This document shows, in pieces, positions 1-8,092 of a stretch of 64,000 nt of DNA. The translations under genes and the position numbers were made by a program. The notes below the pieces were generated by a model. That model made no database searches, was not told the origin of the DNA, and saw nothing but the letters and a program-made list of their open reading frames with translations. How positions within the stretch are numbered: the first letter of the stretch is position 1; each line of letters starts with the position of its first letter. This DNA comes from Thalassoroseus pseudoceratinae (GTDB lineage: Bacteria > Planctomycetota > Planctomycetia > Planctomycetales > Planctomycetaceae): NCBI RefSeq assembly GCF_011634775.1, contig NZ_JAALXT010000008.1, positions 1 through 64,000 on the forward strand, given 5' to 3'.

Positions 1-3000
1 GTAGGTGACGATGCCGCTCTCGGTGTAGCGGTCGACGCCTTCGTCAAAAGTGCCGTTGTCATTGAGGTCGAGGAATCCGCTGGCGAACACATCGATCTCA
101 TAGATACCCGGCTGAGTGAACGCCCAATTCAAGTGGTCGTGACTGCCAGCTTGAAGGTAGAAGGTGTCTTCGTCACTGACACCATCGCTGGTTGCGATCC
201 ACACGGTCGGCTCGTCCACACGGGATGTATATAGACTAAACTGGCCGTTCGCTGGGCCTCGCATATCGACGAACTGTAGTTCGATCCAAGGAGCTGTGGC
301 ATTCACTCGCGGATCGTCGTTGGTGTAGCTGGCGAACGTCCCCGTCGCAATGCCCGAACTGCCAAGCCCCAGGTTCGGGATCGTCGGAGGCACACTCGAT
401 TGGGGCAAGACGTAAATGTCTGCTCCCGCCTCGACACCCAGGAAGGCAAACGCCGGATCGGACGGAGCAGTCACCTGACTATCCGGGCCAGCGACGATGA
501 GCACCTCATCGGCTTCAAACGGACCATTCAAGGCATCGGGATTGATGTCGAGATCCCATAGACCGTACTCGAAATCGATGCGGATATCGCCGTGACCTTC
601 GGTGTAGAAGTTCGTGATCTGGCGAACCTGTTGACGCTGAATCGAGAAGACCTCACCACCAACGAAGTCTTCGAGTAGTGGGTTGCCTTCTGCATCTTCG
701 ATCGTGGCCGTTTGGGCAACTTGCAGCCCAATCGTGCCACTTCCGGTCCCCGTCGATACCGTTACGAGGTACTCTTGGCCCGATCCGCTGACACCAGTGA
801 CAATCGCTCCGGTCACCCCGTCCAGCGTGAGGGCAAAGTTGTCCGTATCAACACCAGTCACCGCCTCACTGAAGGTCACCAGGAACGTTACCTCACCAAC
901 CGCGGTGGGGTTCTCCATGGAAGCACGCTCGATCGCTTGCACGACGGGAGCGGACCCGTTGACCAGCACGTCCGAGAAATCGACCGCCGGGAGCGTCAGA
1001 TCAATGGGGTCACCAAACGGACCGACGATCGAACCGTCGTTGAGATCGACGGTGTTCGCGGCCAACTCAATACCGTTATCGTCCGTGTCCGTCGGCACTA
1101 CCGTGTAGCGGAACAGCAATTCTGTCGTGCCGCTGCCGGATCGATAGGTTGCCACGACAGTTTGATCACCAACTTGCAGCGAGATACTGGGTGTGCCCGT
1201 GACGGTCACAGGAAAACCGAAGTGGACTGAGACATCCAAGTTCTGGCCAGCGGGGTAAGTCCGAGCGGCGGGTGGGCGAATCGTGGTGGCGAACTCATCA
1301 AATCGGTTCTGAACCACAGCGACCTCACCGCGGGCGAATGCGGCAATAACCGGGTCGGGGTCACCGTCGCCGTCCAGGTCGGCAGTGGCGATGCCATTGA
1401 CTTGCCCCAACTCACGGGTGATTTCCAGCGGTTCGGTAAAAGTGCCATCGCCGAGATTTTGAAGCCAGACAACAGGGTCACCATACGACCCGATCAGGAC
1501 GTCTTGGTCTCCATCTTGGTCAAAGTCCGCAGATGTCGCCGCATATGGTGTTTCTACGTTTGGCAACAAGGTCATTGGACCGATTGATCCATCCGGCTGA
1601 ACGGCATGGAAACCGACATCCAGAGAATTTAGACCAACGACCAAGAGATCGGCAATTCCATCGGCGTTGAGGTCCTCAGCCGCATACACCGCAGTCCCTT
1701 CCGCGGAGGCGACCATTTGCTTCGGTCCAAACGTGCCATCACCGCCGTTGACGAAGAATGCGATTTGATCCGCTCCCAACTCGCCCGTGATAACCTCGGG
1801 ATGACCATCACCATTTAAGTCACGGACGACAAATCCTGCGATTGTGTCCAAATCGGTGGCGATGACATTGCGTGAGCCGATAACGCCATCTCCCTCGTTG
1901 GCGTACCAGAAAATATCCGCACCACCATCCGGTGCCACGACCACATCGGTCAGCCCGTCGCCGTTGAGATCCGCTCCTAGGATGAACGGCCCATACACGT
2001 CCGAATCAATAGATTGAGCGGGGCCGAAGCTGTCGCCCAAATTTTCGTGCCAAACCAAGTCACCTAGGTAGCCCCCCACAATGACGTCTTGATCTCCATC
2101 CCCATCCAGATCAATCGGGTGAGCCTCCCAAGTGTAGAAAGTTTCATCAGAGACGATCCGTTCCGAGCCGAATGTTCCGTCGCCGAGGTTTTCGAACCAA
2201 ACGACTTTGTCAGCCAAGAGCGATGCCGCCAGAATATCGGTGTCACCGTCGCCATCAATGTCGGCCACCTTCGGTGCAAAGACGTAACCCAAATCGGTGC
2301 CAATCACATCTGGCAATCCAAATGGGACAACATTCGGCGAAGGCGATTCCGCTGCGACATTCAGAACCGCTGCGGGAGACGGTCCATAGGCAACCGATCC
2401 GTCAGGTTTCAGGATCGAGACGCGATATTCGGCACCGTCGTCGGCTAGAGTGGCTGCGAACGAGAGCGTGCTGCCCGTCTCACCGGCAACGGGAGTGAAT
2501 GACGACTCACCCGCGGCCTTCCGTTCCCAGAGATGGGTCGTGAGAATTGTTGCCCCGTTGGCTGGTAACTCGCGGGTTAGAGTGACGGTTTCGCCGGCCA
2601 CGACCGACAATTCACCGGCAACAGTTAGTTGCTGTAGCGGCGCCGCGCCATGGTCATCGATTTCAATCGTCACCGGACCGGCGATGATCGGATCGAACTG
2701 CGAATCCGCGAACGTCAGAGTCGCCCGTACCTCAAGCCCGCTCAATGCTTGTTCCGCAGTAAGCTGATAGTTTAAGCCTTCGGCACCGGGAAGCATCTGC
2801 CACTCCATCCCAGGCCAACGCCACTCCCAACTGATCGTGTCGCCCTCGACCAATTCGGGATCAGCGAACAAATCGAGTTCAATTGTTGCTCCTTGGTGGA
2901 AGTGATCGGGAAGTGCGCTGAACAAGAAGAGCTGAGATGATGCATCATCAATGACGGTCAGGTAGGGATAGGCTCCACCGATCAAAGCCGTGTTGCCACT

Positions 3001-5103
3001 GTCGTAGGCGACTCTAGCTTGGATGAACAGTCGCTCGCCATCGAGGTCAGCCGTGAGCGGCATCTCAAAGGTGCGGCCTTCTTCGCCTTGGGCGACTTTC
3101 CACGGGTTTTGATCGTCGTCGTACAACGCCCACGAGTAAATCACTTTGTCGCCAAGATCAGGGTCGACCGTGATCGAGGCACTGAATGTCTGACCCGCGC
3201 GATATACGGGCTGCAACCCTTCAAAGAAGAATTCGACACGCGAAACGTCGACTTCAGGCATCTCAGATTGGGCCACGATGAGACCATCTCGAATCACCTG
3301 AAGAGCCAGCGGATAGACGTTGTTGCTTGGTGGTTCAAAGGCAAACGTGCGTTCGCTGAGCTGGTGGTAGCCGCGAGCCTGTAGCCAAAGGTTGGCGTGA
3401 TCGAGTTCCGGATTGAGTACAATGCGAAGGCTCTCGCCGTCAGCCAACTCCCGTCCGGTCGCAACCAATGTCGCCGTATCACCGATGCGGAACGGAGTTG
3501 GTCCATTGTATGTGAGCGACAACGGCTCAACCGCATTGGCCACGGTGATCGGACCAAACCAATTGGTCGTGGCGATCGCCTGATCGTCTTGCATGACGGA
3601 TGCGACCAACTCGTATCCGTTGTAGGATGCGTCCAATTGCAGATCGAGACGGCCAGCTTGAGCCTCCGGAGTGTCGGTCTCGGGAACACGTCGGCTGAGC
3701 ACCGAACCGGTGAAGTCAGTCCCAACCGGCCGGATTCGCCACTGGATCTCCTGCCCTTCTCCCAGTGTCACTCCGGAGACACGGGCCTGCATGATATCCC
3801 CAGGCTGGTACGACGCAGCGATTCCAGAAATGGCGAACGGTTGGGTTGTGTCGTCGTCCTGAATTGTCACCGTTGCCGAAGTGACCTCTCCCAACAAACC
3901 GTTGGCGTCGTTCTCCTGCTGCTGTAGATACGCGTCGATGTCAGCTGGCGAAGGTTCGGACAACTCAATCGTGAACGTTTCGTCGAATTCCTGTTCCGTA
4001 TCACTCAGGATGGGAACCGTGATCGTCTTGCGAGTCTCACCATCCAGAAACACGAGTGTTCCGTCGGTCGATGTGTAGTCCTCGGAGTCTGCCGTGCCGT
4101 CACTAGTGGAGTAGTCGACGCTGAGTTGTCCGTCGCTGCCGCCGGTGCGAACCACATCAATCGACGCCGTTCCCGCTTCCTCGTCCACCGCATAGCTGGA
4201 TTGTTCCAACTGCAGTTGCCCGACGCTTTGGACCGAGAAGTAAATTGTGATATCGTCGCTTTCACTATACCCCTCGGCATTTGGCGTTGCGGTGTTCGCC
4301 GCACCATCGTCGCCGAAATAAGCCGACAGTTTCACGTCAACCTCGTAGCGACCAGGCTGCGTGAACCCGAAGTTATAGTGCGCATGCCCCCCGGCGATGA
4401 CCCAAACTGCGTCATCAGCCGAGATGCCATCGGTTGTATCGAGGCCATTGGAATTCGGATTGGCGACGCCGTCGTCGTAAGAACTCAGAAAGACGTTTGA
4501 TCCACCGAACGTGTCGGTTTGCCACATCGAGAATTCACCGTCACCGGGTGTGCCATCGGGTGTCGTATGTCGCACATCCGTCAAAGTGACCTTGGCATAG
4601 GCTGCACTGCCTGTTATTCGCCCTTTTGACTCCACCGATGCATCGTAGCGATCGACAGTCCCATTAAGACCATAGCCCGCGAAACCAACGAATAACGCAT
4701 CTGGATTGTGGTTCTGCGGTAGTAGATAAAAACTCTCGCCGGAACCGACGCCAACGAAGTCAAACTCAGAACTCGATGGCCGCTGAGAAACGGACGGCGA
4801 ACCAGCGTAAAGCACAACTTCGTCATTGGCATATTGAACGGCCTGAGACTCGCCAGAGGCTTGCAGACCAAGCGACCACTCAGAACTCGAGTGCTGAACA
4901 TCAATGTCCACATGCTCTGTGGTGAGATATTCGACAAGTGCTGAAGTCAGAAGCGTCCTAGACTCCAAGGCCTCGATGGCTGAACGATACTCACCGCGAC
5001 GTCGATCTCGACCTTTCAGTCGACTCGATCGGCGAGACAGTGGAGTGCTCCGCAGATCACGAAGGAAGTTCTGGAAACCGTTCAGCATTATCGGGCCCTT
5101 CAT
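1..5103 (-). CDS. giant surface protein with two choice-of-anchor M domains, Calx-beta and FG-GAP repeats (C-terminus cut by window edge)
   Basis: The minus-strand frame from ATG at 5103 stayed open at every line I checked to the left edge, giving at least 1,701 residues. The N-terminus is basic, followed by LESRTLLT (about residues 46-53), a motif often seen near the start of large planctomycete extracellular proteins. Residues about 57-285 match a choice-of-anchor M / surface-anchored-protein domain (YLTTEHVDIDV, FDFVGVGSGESFYLLPQNHN, HAHYNFGFTQPGRYEVDV). A Calx-beta domain follows at about 293-420 (SYAVDEEAGTASIDVVRTGG), then Ig-like stretches. At about 940-1265 there are FG-GAP/VCBS repeats rich in DLDGDGD and WFENLGDGTFG. 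Another Ig-like stretch leads to a second choice-of-anchor M domain at about 1500-1701 (FAFLGVEAGADIYVLPQSS, HDHLNWAFTQPGIYEIDV). It is probably exported and cell-surface bound, with Ca-binding repeats. Ligand and anchor are unknown because the C-terminus is missing. The start lacks a clear Shine-Dalgarno; M6 is an alternative. Confidence 0.9.
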   Translation of the reverse strand, partial: MKGPIMLNGFQNFLRDLRSTPLSRRSSRLKGRDRRRGEYRSAIEALESRTLLTSALVEYLTTEHVDIDVQHSSSEWSLGLQASGESQAVQYANDEVVLYAGSPSVSQRPSSSEFDFVGVGSGESFYLLPQNHNPDALFVGFAGYGLNGTVDRYDASVESKGRITGSAAYAKVTLTDVRHTTPDGTPGDGEFSMWQTDTFGGSNVFLSSYDDGVANPNSNGLDTTDGISADDAVWVIAGGHAHYNFGFTQPGRYEVDVKLSAYFGDDGAANTATPNAEGYSESDDITIYFSVQSVGQLQLEQSSYAVDEEAGTASIDVVRTGGSDGQLSVDYSTSDGTADSEDYTSTDGTLVFLDGETRKTITVPILSDTEQEFDETFTIELSEPSPADIDAYLQQQENDANGLLGEVTSATVTIQDDDTTQPFAISGIAASYQPGDIMQARVSGVTLGEGQEIQWRIRPVGTDFTGSVLSRRVPETDTPEAQAGRLDLQLDASYNGYELVASVMQDDQAIATTNWFGPITVANAVEPLSLTYNGPTPFRIGDTATLVATGRELADGESLRIVLNPELDHANLWLQARGYHQLSERTFAFEPPSNNVYPLALQVIRDGLIVAQSEMPEVDVSRVEFFFEGLQPVYRAGQTFSASITVDPDLGDKVIYSWALYDDDQNPWKVAQGEEGRTFEMPLTADLDGERLFIQARVAYDSGNTALIGGAYPYLTVIDDASSQLFLFSALPDHFHQGATIELDLFADPELVEGDTISWEWRWPGMEWQMLPGAEGLNYQLTAEQALSGLEVRATLTFADSQFDPIIAGPVTIEIDDHGAAPLQQLTVAGELSVVAGETVTLTRELPANGATILTTHLWERKAAGESSFTPVAGETGSTLSFAATLADDGAEYRVSILKPDGSVAYGPSPAAVLNVAAESPSPNVVPFGLPDVIGTDLGYVFAPKVADIDGDGDTDILAASLLADKVVWFENLGDGTFGSERIVSDETFYTWEAHPIDLDGDGDQDVIVGGYLGDLVWHENLGDSFGPAQSIDSDVYGPFILGADLNGDGLTDVVVAPDGGADIFWYANEGDGVIGSRNVIATDLDTIAGFVVRDLNGDGHPEVITGELGADQIAFFVNGGDGTFGPKQMVASAEGTAVYAAEDLNADGIADLLVVGLNSLDVGFHAVQPDGSIGPMTLLPNVETPYAATSADFDQDGDQDVLIGSYGDPVVWLQNLGDGTFTEPLEITRELGQVNGIATADLDGDGDPDPVIAAFARGEVAVVQNRFDEFATTIRPPAARTYPAGQNLDVSVHFGFPVTVTGTPSISLQVGDQTVVATYRSGSGTTELLFRYTVVPTDTDDNGIELAANTVDLNDGSIVGPFGDPIDLTLPAVDFSDVLVNGSAPVVQAIERASMENPTAVGEVTFLVTFSEAVTGVDTDNFALTLDGVTGAIVTGVSGSGQEYLVTVSTGTGSGTIGLQVAQTATIEDAEGNPLLEDFVGGEVFSIQRQQVRQITNFYTEGHGDIRIDFEYGLWDLDINPDALNGPFEADEVLIVAGPDSQVTAPSDPAFAFLGVEAGADIYVLPQSSVPPTIPNLGLGSSGIATGTFASYTNDDPRVNATAPWIELQFVDMRGPANGQFSLYTSRVDEPTVWIATSDGVSDEDTFYLQAGSHDHLNWAFTQPGIYEIDVFASGFLDLNDNGTFDEGVDRYTESGIVTY

Positions 5104-5444
5104 TTTGTTAGTCAGTGCAAAATAGGTGTTCAAAACAGCAAAACCGTCCTGCAGACGGCGTAGGTATGCTTACTGGTAGATTGCGGTCTCGTGGCATCCT
5201 GCCCCTGGTCAAACGATTTGCAGGACGTGGACCAAAGGCGTTAGGTCCTTCCGTCAGTCTGCCTAGGACTCAGGGGGACAGTCAGATTTCCATGCGTGTG
5301 GTGTCTGCAACATGTCGAAAGTCAGAGCCTCGACGTTCCCACGCAAAGACATTTTTTCAGCGAGATCAGCCTCTCGGTTGGCCGCCCACATATCGCAATC
5401 AAGAAACTAATGCAACCATTTCGTATATAAATGCTATTTACACA

Positions 5445-5459
5445 TGCACAATTTGTGCA
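5445..5459. promoter_or_regulatory. perfect palindrome TGCACAA-T-TTGTGCA
   Basis: Seven-base arms (TGCACAA / TTGTGCA) surround one central T. It lies in AT-rich DNA about 140 bases upstream of the cassette's first ATG. Its size and symmetry fit a dimeric regulator site, but no regulator gene is adjacent. The function is inferred from symmetry only. Confidence 0.4.
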
Positions 5460-5561
5460 AACACAACATTAGGTATTTTCGTGTTACCAGTCAAGCAATT
5501 GACGAAGAATCGTCGGTCAGCAACTTCGAACGTTGTGCACCAGTCACGCTGGTATCACTTG

Positions 5562-5579
5562 ACTTACACTGGTGTAAGT
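5562..5579. promoter_or_regulatory. perfect palindrome ACTTACAC-TG-GTGTAAGT directly upstream of the cassette
   Basis: Eight-base arms surround two central bases, ending 16 bases before the ATG at 5596. A TTGACT element (5559-5564) overlaps the left arm and TATTTT (5579-5584) touches the right arm. The 14-base spacing is too short for a good sigma70 promoter. An operator controlling the three-gene cassette is the simplest reading. The winged-helix protein encoded by the second gene could be the binder (inference). Confidence 0.45.
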
Positions 5580-5595
5580 ATTTTCATGTCTAGTT

Positions 5596-6915
5596 ATGGG
5601 CGTGTCACTGTTGCAAACTCAGGAATTGGATCGCCGAAGTCGTCGGCCAACGATCTCCGTCTTATGTGGTCCAACGGCCGCATGCTTGGGCGAATGGAAG
5701 CGTTGGTGTCGTGAGAATCAGCGGACATGCGTGGCGACTCACAGCGTGACACCCGACCAATGGCTTCCCGACTACGTATCGGCGTTCCTCCAGGAATGCG
5801 ATCCGTGGCAAGTCACGGAGCAATACCTGGCAGAGCGACTCTCGCAAAAAATTGGGCCGGGCGATTTATCTAAGAAGTCCGTGCATGAAATCCAACTCCT
5901 TTGCGAATCGGCGGCGTTGGACGACTCCGGCAGCGACCGTTTGTGTCAGGAGTTGCTGCTTGCACGGTGCCAAGCCCGACCCGTTACGGTAGCCGATGTG
6001 TGCGAATGGTGTGGTCATCCGGAGATTCTTGGCGAGGAGCCGGTTGACGTTCTCAGTGCGATTGTCGATTACCTGCCACCGGGTACGAGTCCGGCGATGA
6101 TAATTTCGCCACCGAGCGACTCCGATTCGGCAAACTCATCGCAAGTGGAGTTCATTAAGTCGGCCGCGTCGCAACTCGCCCATGTGACCGCTCAAGTCCC
6201 AAGTTTCACGGTGGGACTGAATGTGCCCCCCGACGCTTTTCAACGGTATTTGCACGAGACTCCAGAGTGCTTCTCGAAAGCCGTGCTACGGGAATCCGTC
6301 GTTCCCATCCGCAATGTATCCGCTGAAGAAGTCGCGGACCTACTCAGACAACGAATCGGCGACCGCGTGACTCGCCATCGATCTGCGATTGATCGACTCA
6401 CCCAACGGGGAGCATCCCGCGAGCTTGTCGAACGTTTCATCGATGCCGTCATCGAACAGGAAACCGCCCGGCAATCGCCGTCGCCCACGTGCGATGATCA
6501 CGCGAAGTCTGCATCACCCACTCAACCGTTATCATTCGTAGACACCATCGAGGAATCGGAACAAGGTGGGGCACGAAGTGCAGCAGAGATGTTTTTGTTT
6601 AGTATATTCGAAGAAACACTAGATCTGGCGGGTCTGTTCGAACTGAATGGTCGACTCGGTTTCCCATTTGGAAACCAACCCGCTGAAGTCGATTTGGTGT
6701 GTTCTTCGAAAAGAATCGCGGTGGAAATCGACGGCTATCATCACTTCACGAACTCGGCGGCTTATCGACGAGACCGTCGCAAAGACGTCTTGCTTCAACA
6801 GCACGGATATTTCGTATTGCGATTTCTGGCGGACGATGTGGTGACGGAGTTGGAGACAATCATCGAAACCGTTCGATCCGCAATTCACTGGCGAAACGAA
6901 TCCCCCAAAACCTGA
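5596..6915 (+). CDS. DUF559-like PD-(D/E)XK nuclease, first gene of candidate defence cassette
   Basis: The product has 439 residues. The last ~90 residues carry a Vsr/DUF559-type endonuclease core: AEVDLVCSSKRIAVEIDG with D366 and E377, then YRRDRRKDVLLQQHGYFVLRF, the usual helix-strand that follows the catalytic sheet in this family. The first ~340 residues are not recognised. They include a Cys pair at CEWCGH and a mostly helical segment around 230-290. DUF559-type nucleases are metal-dependent DNases related to very-short-patch repair and restriction enzymes. The ATG has no clear Shine-Dalgarno, and the palindrome just upstream leaves little room for a 5' leader, so translation could start later at GTG 5602. 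The stop is 17 bases before the next gene, so the two are probably co-transcribed. The role as effector nuclease is inferred from context. Confidence 0.75.
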   Translation: MGVSLLQTQELDRRSRRPTISVLCGPTAACLGEWKRWCRENQRTCVATHSVTPDQWLPDYVSAFLQECDPWQVTEQYLAERLSQKIGPGDLSKKSVHEIQLLCESAALDDSGSDRLCQELLLARCQARPVTVADVCEWCGHPEILGEEPVDVLSAIVDYLPPGTSPAMIISPPSDSDSANSSQVEFIKSAASQLAHVTAQVPSFTVGLNVPPDAFQRYLHETPECFSKAVLRESVVPIRNVSAEEVADLLRQRIGDRVTRHRSAIDRLTQRGASRELVERFIDAVIEQETARQSPSPTCDDHAKSASPTQPLSFVDTIEESEQGGARSAAEMFLFSIFEETLDLAGLFELNGRLGFPFGNQPAEVDLVCSSKRIAVEIDGYHHFTNSAAYRRDRRKDVLLQQHGYFVLRFLADDVVTELETIIETVRSAIHWRNESPKT

Positions 6916-6932
6916 CAAGGAAATCCCAACGC

Positions 6933-7958
6933 ATGAGCACCCCCTCGGCTCAACCACTCGATGTTCTAGGCCAAATGATCTTAGTCCGTCTGCTGGATTC
7001 CGGAAAAAACCCGCCGCCACGTTCTAAGATCGAAAGCGATCTAAAACTACTCGTCGCACTCTCAGCAAGCAAATCCGAATGGCAGGTACGACTCGCCGCC
7101 ACGCTGAATACACTCCAAGAGAACGACTTGATCAATGTCAAACCCTACCGGTTAACCGATGCAGGCCGACAGCACGCACTAGCGTTCTTAAATATCGATT
7201 CAGTCTCCAAAGTCAATTGGCCGACCTTGCGAGACCGCTACCTCATCGCCGCTGCTTTAGGAATCTCTTCGGCCGACAAACAAGCCTTCCGTGATGTTGG
7301 TACATCCAACGGATTGCGTCCGGCGGTGTTGGTCAAGCATTTCAACTTGCCGGGTTCGGCAGTGCCATCGAAAGCGCGGGTGACGCATTTACTCGCTTGG
7401 CAGCAACTGCGATCGGCCCATGAAATCGAAATTCCGACGACGAAAGACATTAGCCATAAGAACATTCTTTTTGCCACACTGCTAGCCGGGCAAAAGGGTG
7501 ACGACCCCGTCAAACTGCTTGCAGCGCAAGTCACCAAGGCGGAGAGCAATTCGATCAAACATTTGCGGGAAGCGGTCATCCGGGATTGGTTGGCGGACAA
7601 AGCACCAGTCGCGATGCCAACGCCCAGCAATCCAAAATCCGCAGACTCGGACAGTCACACGCCTAATCTCACCGAGTTCGCGGACCGCGTGCGAACGATT
7701 GCCAAGAATTCAGCGACCGGCCGGTTCGGTGACAACAAAGTCTTTCTCTCGCACGTGTGGAATCAATATCGCGGCGACGGTGGCGGTAACGGCATGACAC
7801 GATCGGATTTCGATCAACTGCTCGTTGATGCCAATCGCAAAAACCTATTGACGCTCAGCCGAGCGGACTTGATCAGCGCTATGGATCCTCAAGATGTGCA
7901 AAGCTCTGAAATTCGTTTGGCGAATTCGACATTCCATTTTCTCCGTACCGATCGCTAG
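6933..7958 (+). CDS. winged-helix protein of unknown function, second gene of cassette
   Basis: The product has 341 residues. The start is ATG 6933, preceded by AAGGAAA about 10 bases upstream; the same frame is open further upstream but overlaps the nuclease gene. Residues about 5-80 look like a winged helix (alternating helices, then a turn reading KPYRLTDAGRQHALAFL). The middle is helical with a polar linker near 225-250. The C-terminus has a compact, conserved-looking module: FGDNKVFLSHVWNQYRG (from about residue 264), then LLTLSRADLISAMDPQDV, ending in TFHFLRTDR. I have the impression of having seen this C-terminal pattern in other bacterial proteins of unknown function, but cannot name a family. 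It could be a DNA-binding adaptor that links nuclease and ATPase, or the cassette's regulator (inference). Confidence 0.7.
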   Translation: MSTPSAQPLDVLGQMILVRLLDSGKNPPPRSKIESDLKLLVALSASKSEWQVRLAATLNTLQENDLINVKPYRLTDAGRQHALAFLNIDSVSKVNWPTLRDRYLIAAALGISSADKQAFRDVGTSNGLRPAVLVKHFNLPGSAVPSKARVTHLLAWQQLRSAHEIEIPTTKDISHKNILFATLLAGQKGDDPVKLLAAQVTKAESNSIKHLREAVIRDWLADKAPVAMPTPSNPKSADSDSHTPNLTEFADRVRTIAKNSATGRFGDNKVFLSHVWNQYRGDGGGNGMTRSDFDQLLVDANRKNLLTLSRADLISAMDPQDVQSSEIRLANSTFHFLRTDR

Positions 7959-8092
7959 TGCGAAGTTCATCCGAATTTGGTAGTCGCAAAATCGACGACT
8001 AGCATGCGGACTAAGTTCGGAAATCAGTCAATTCCTAGTGGTTGCACCGCTAGACACTCGCTTGGATTCACTTGCCCCACAAGGTCTACTTT

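Larger units (their letters stand above)
5104..5595. other. 492-bp non-coding, AT-richer region upstream of the nuclease/ATPase cassette
   Basis: No convincing gene was seen here. A 199-codon open frame from 5115 has no recognisable domain and runs into the start of the next gene, so I treat it as chance. The second half is visibly richer in A/T than its surroundings. It contains two perfect palindromes, listed separately, that probably serve the downstream cassette. The left part presumably carries the promoter of the minus-strand surface protein. Confidence 0.6.

Noticed and set aside
5115-5714. 199-codon plus-strand open frame in the 5' region of the cassette
   Set aside because: No recognisable domain, overlaps the better-supported nuclease start, and crosses AT-rich palindromic DNA; likely chance.
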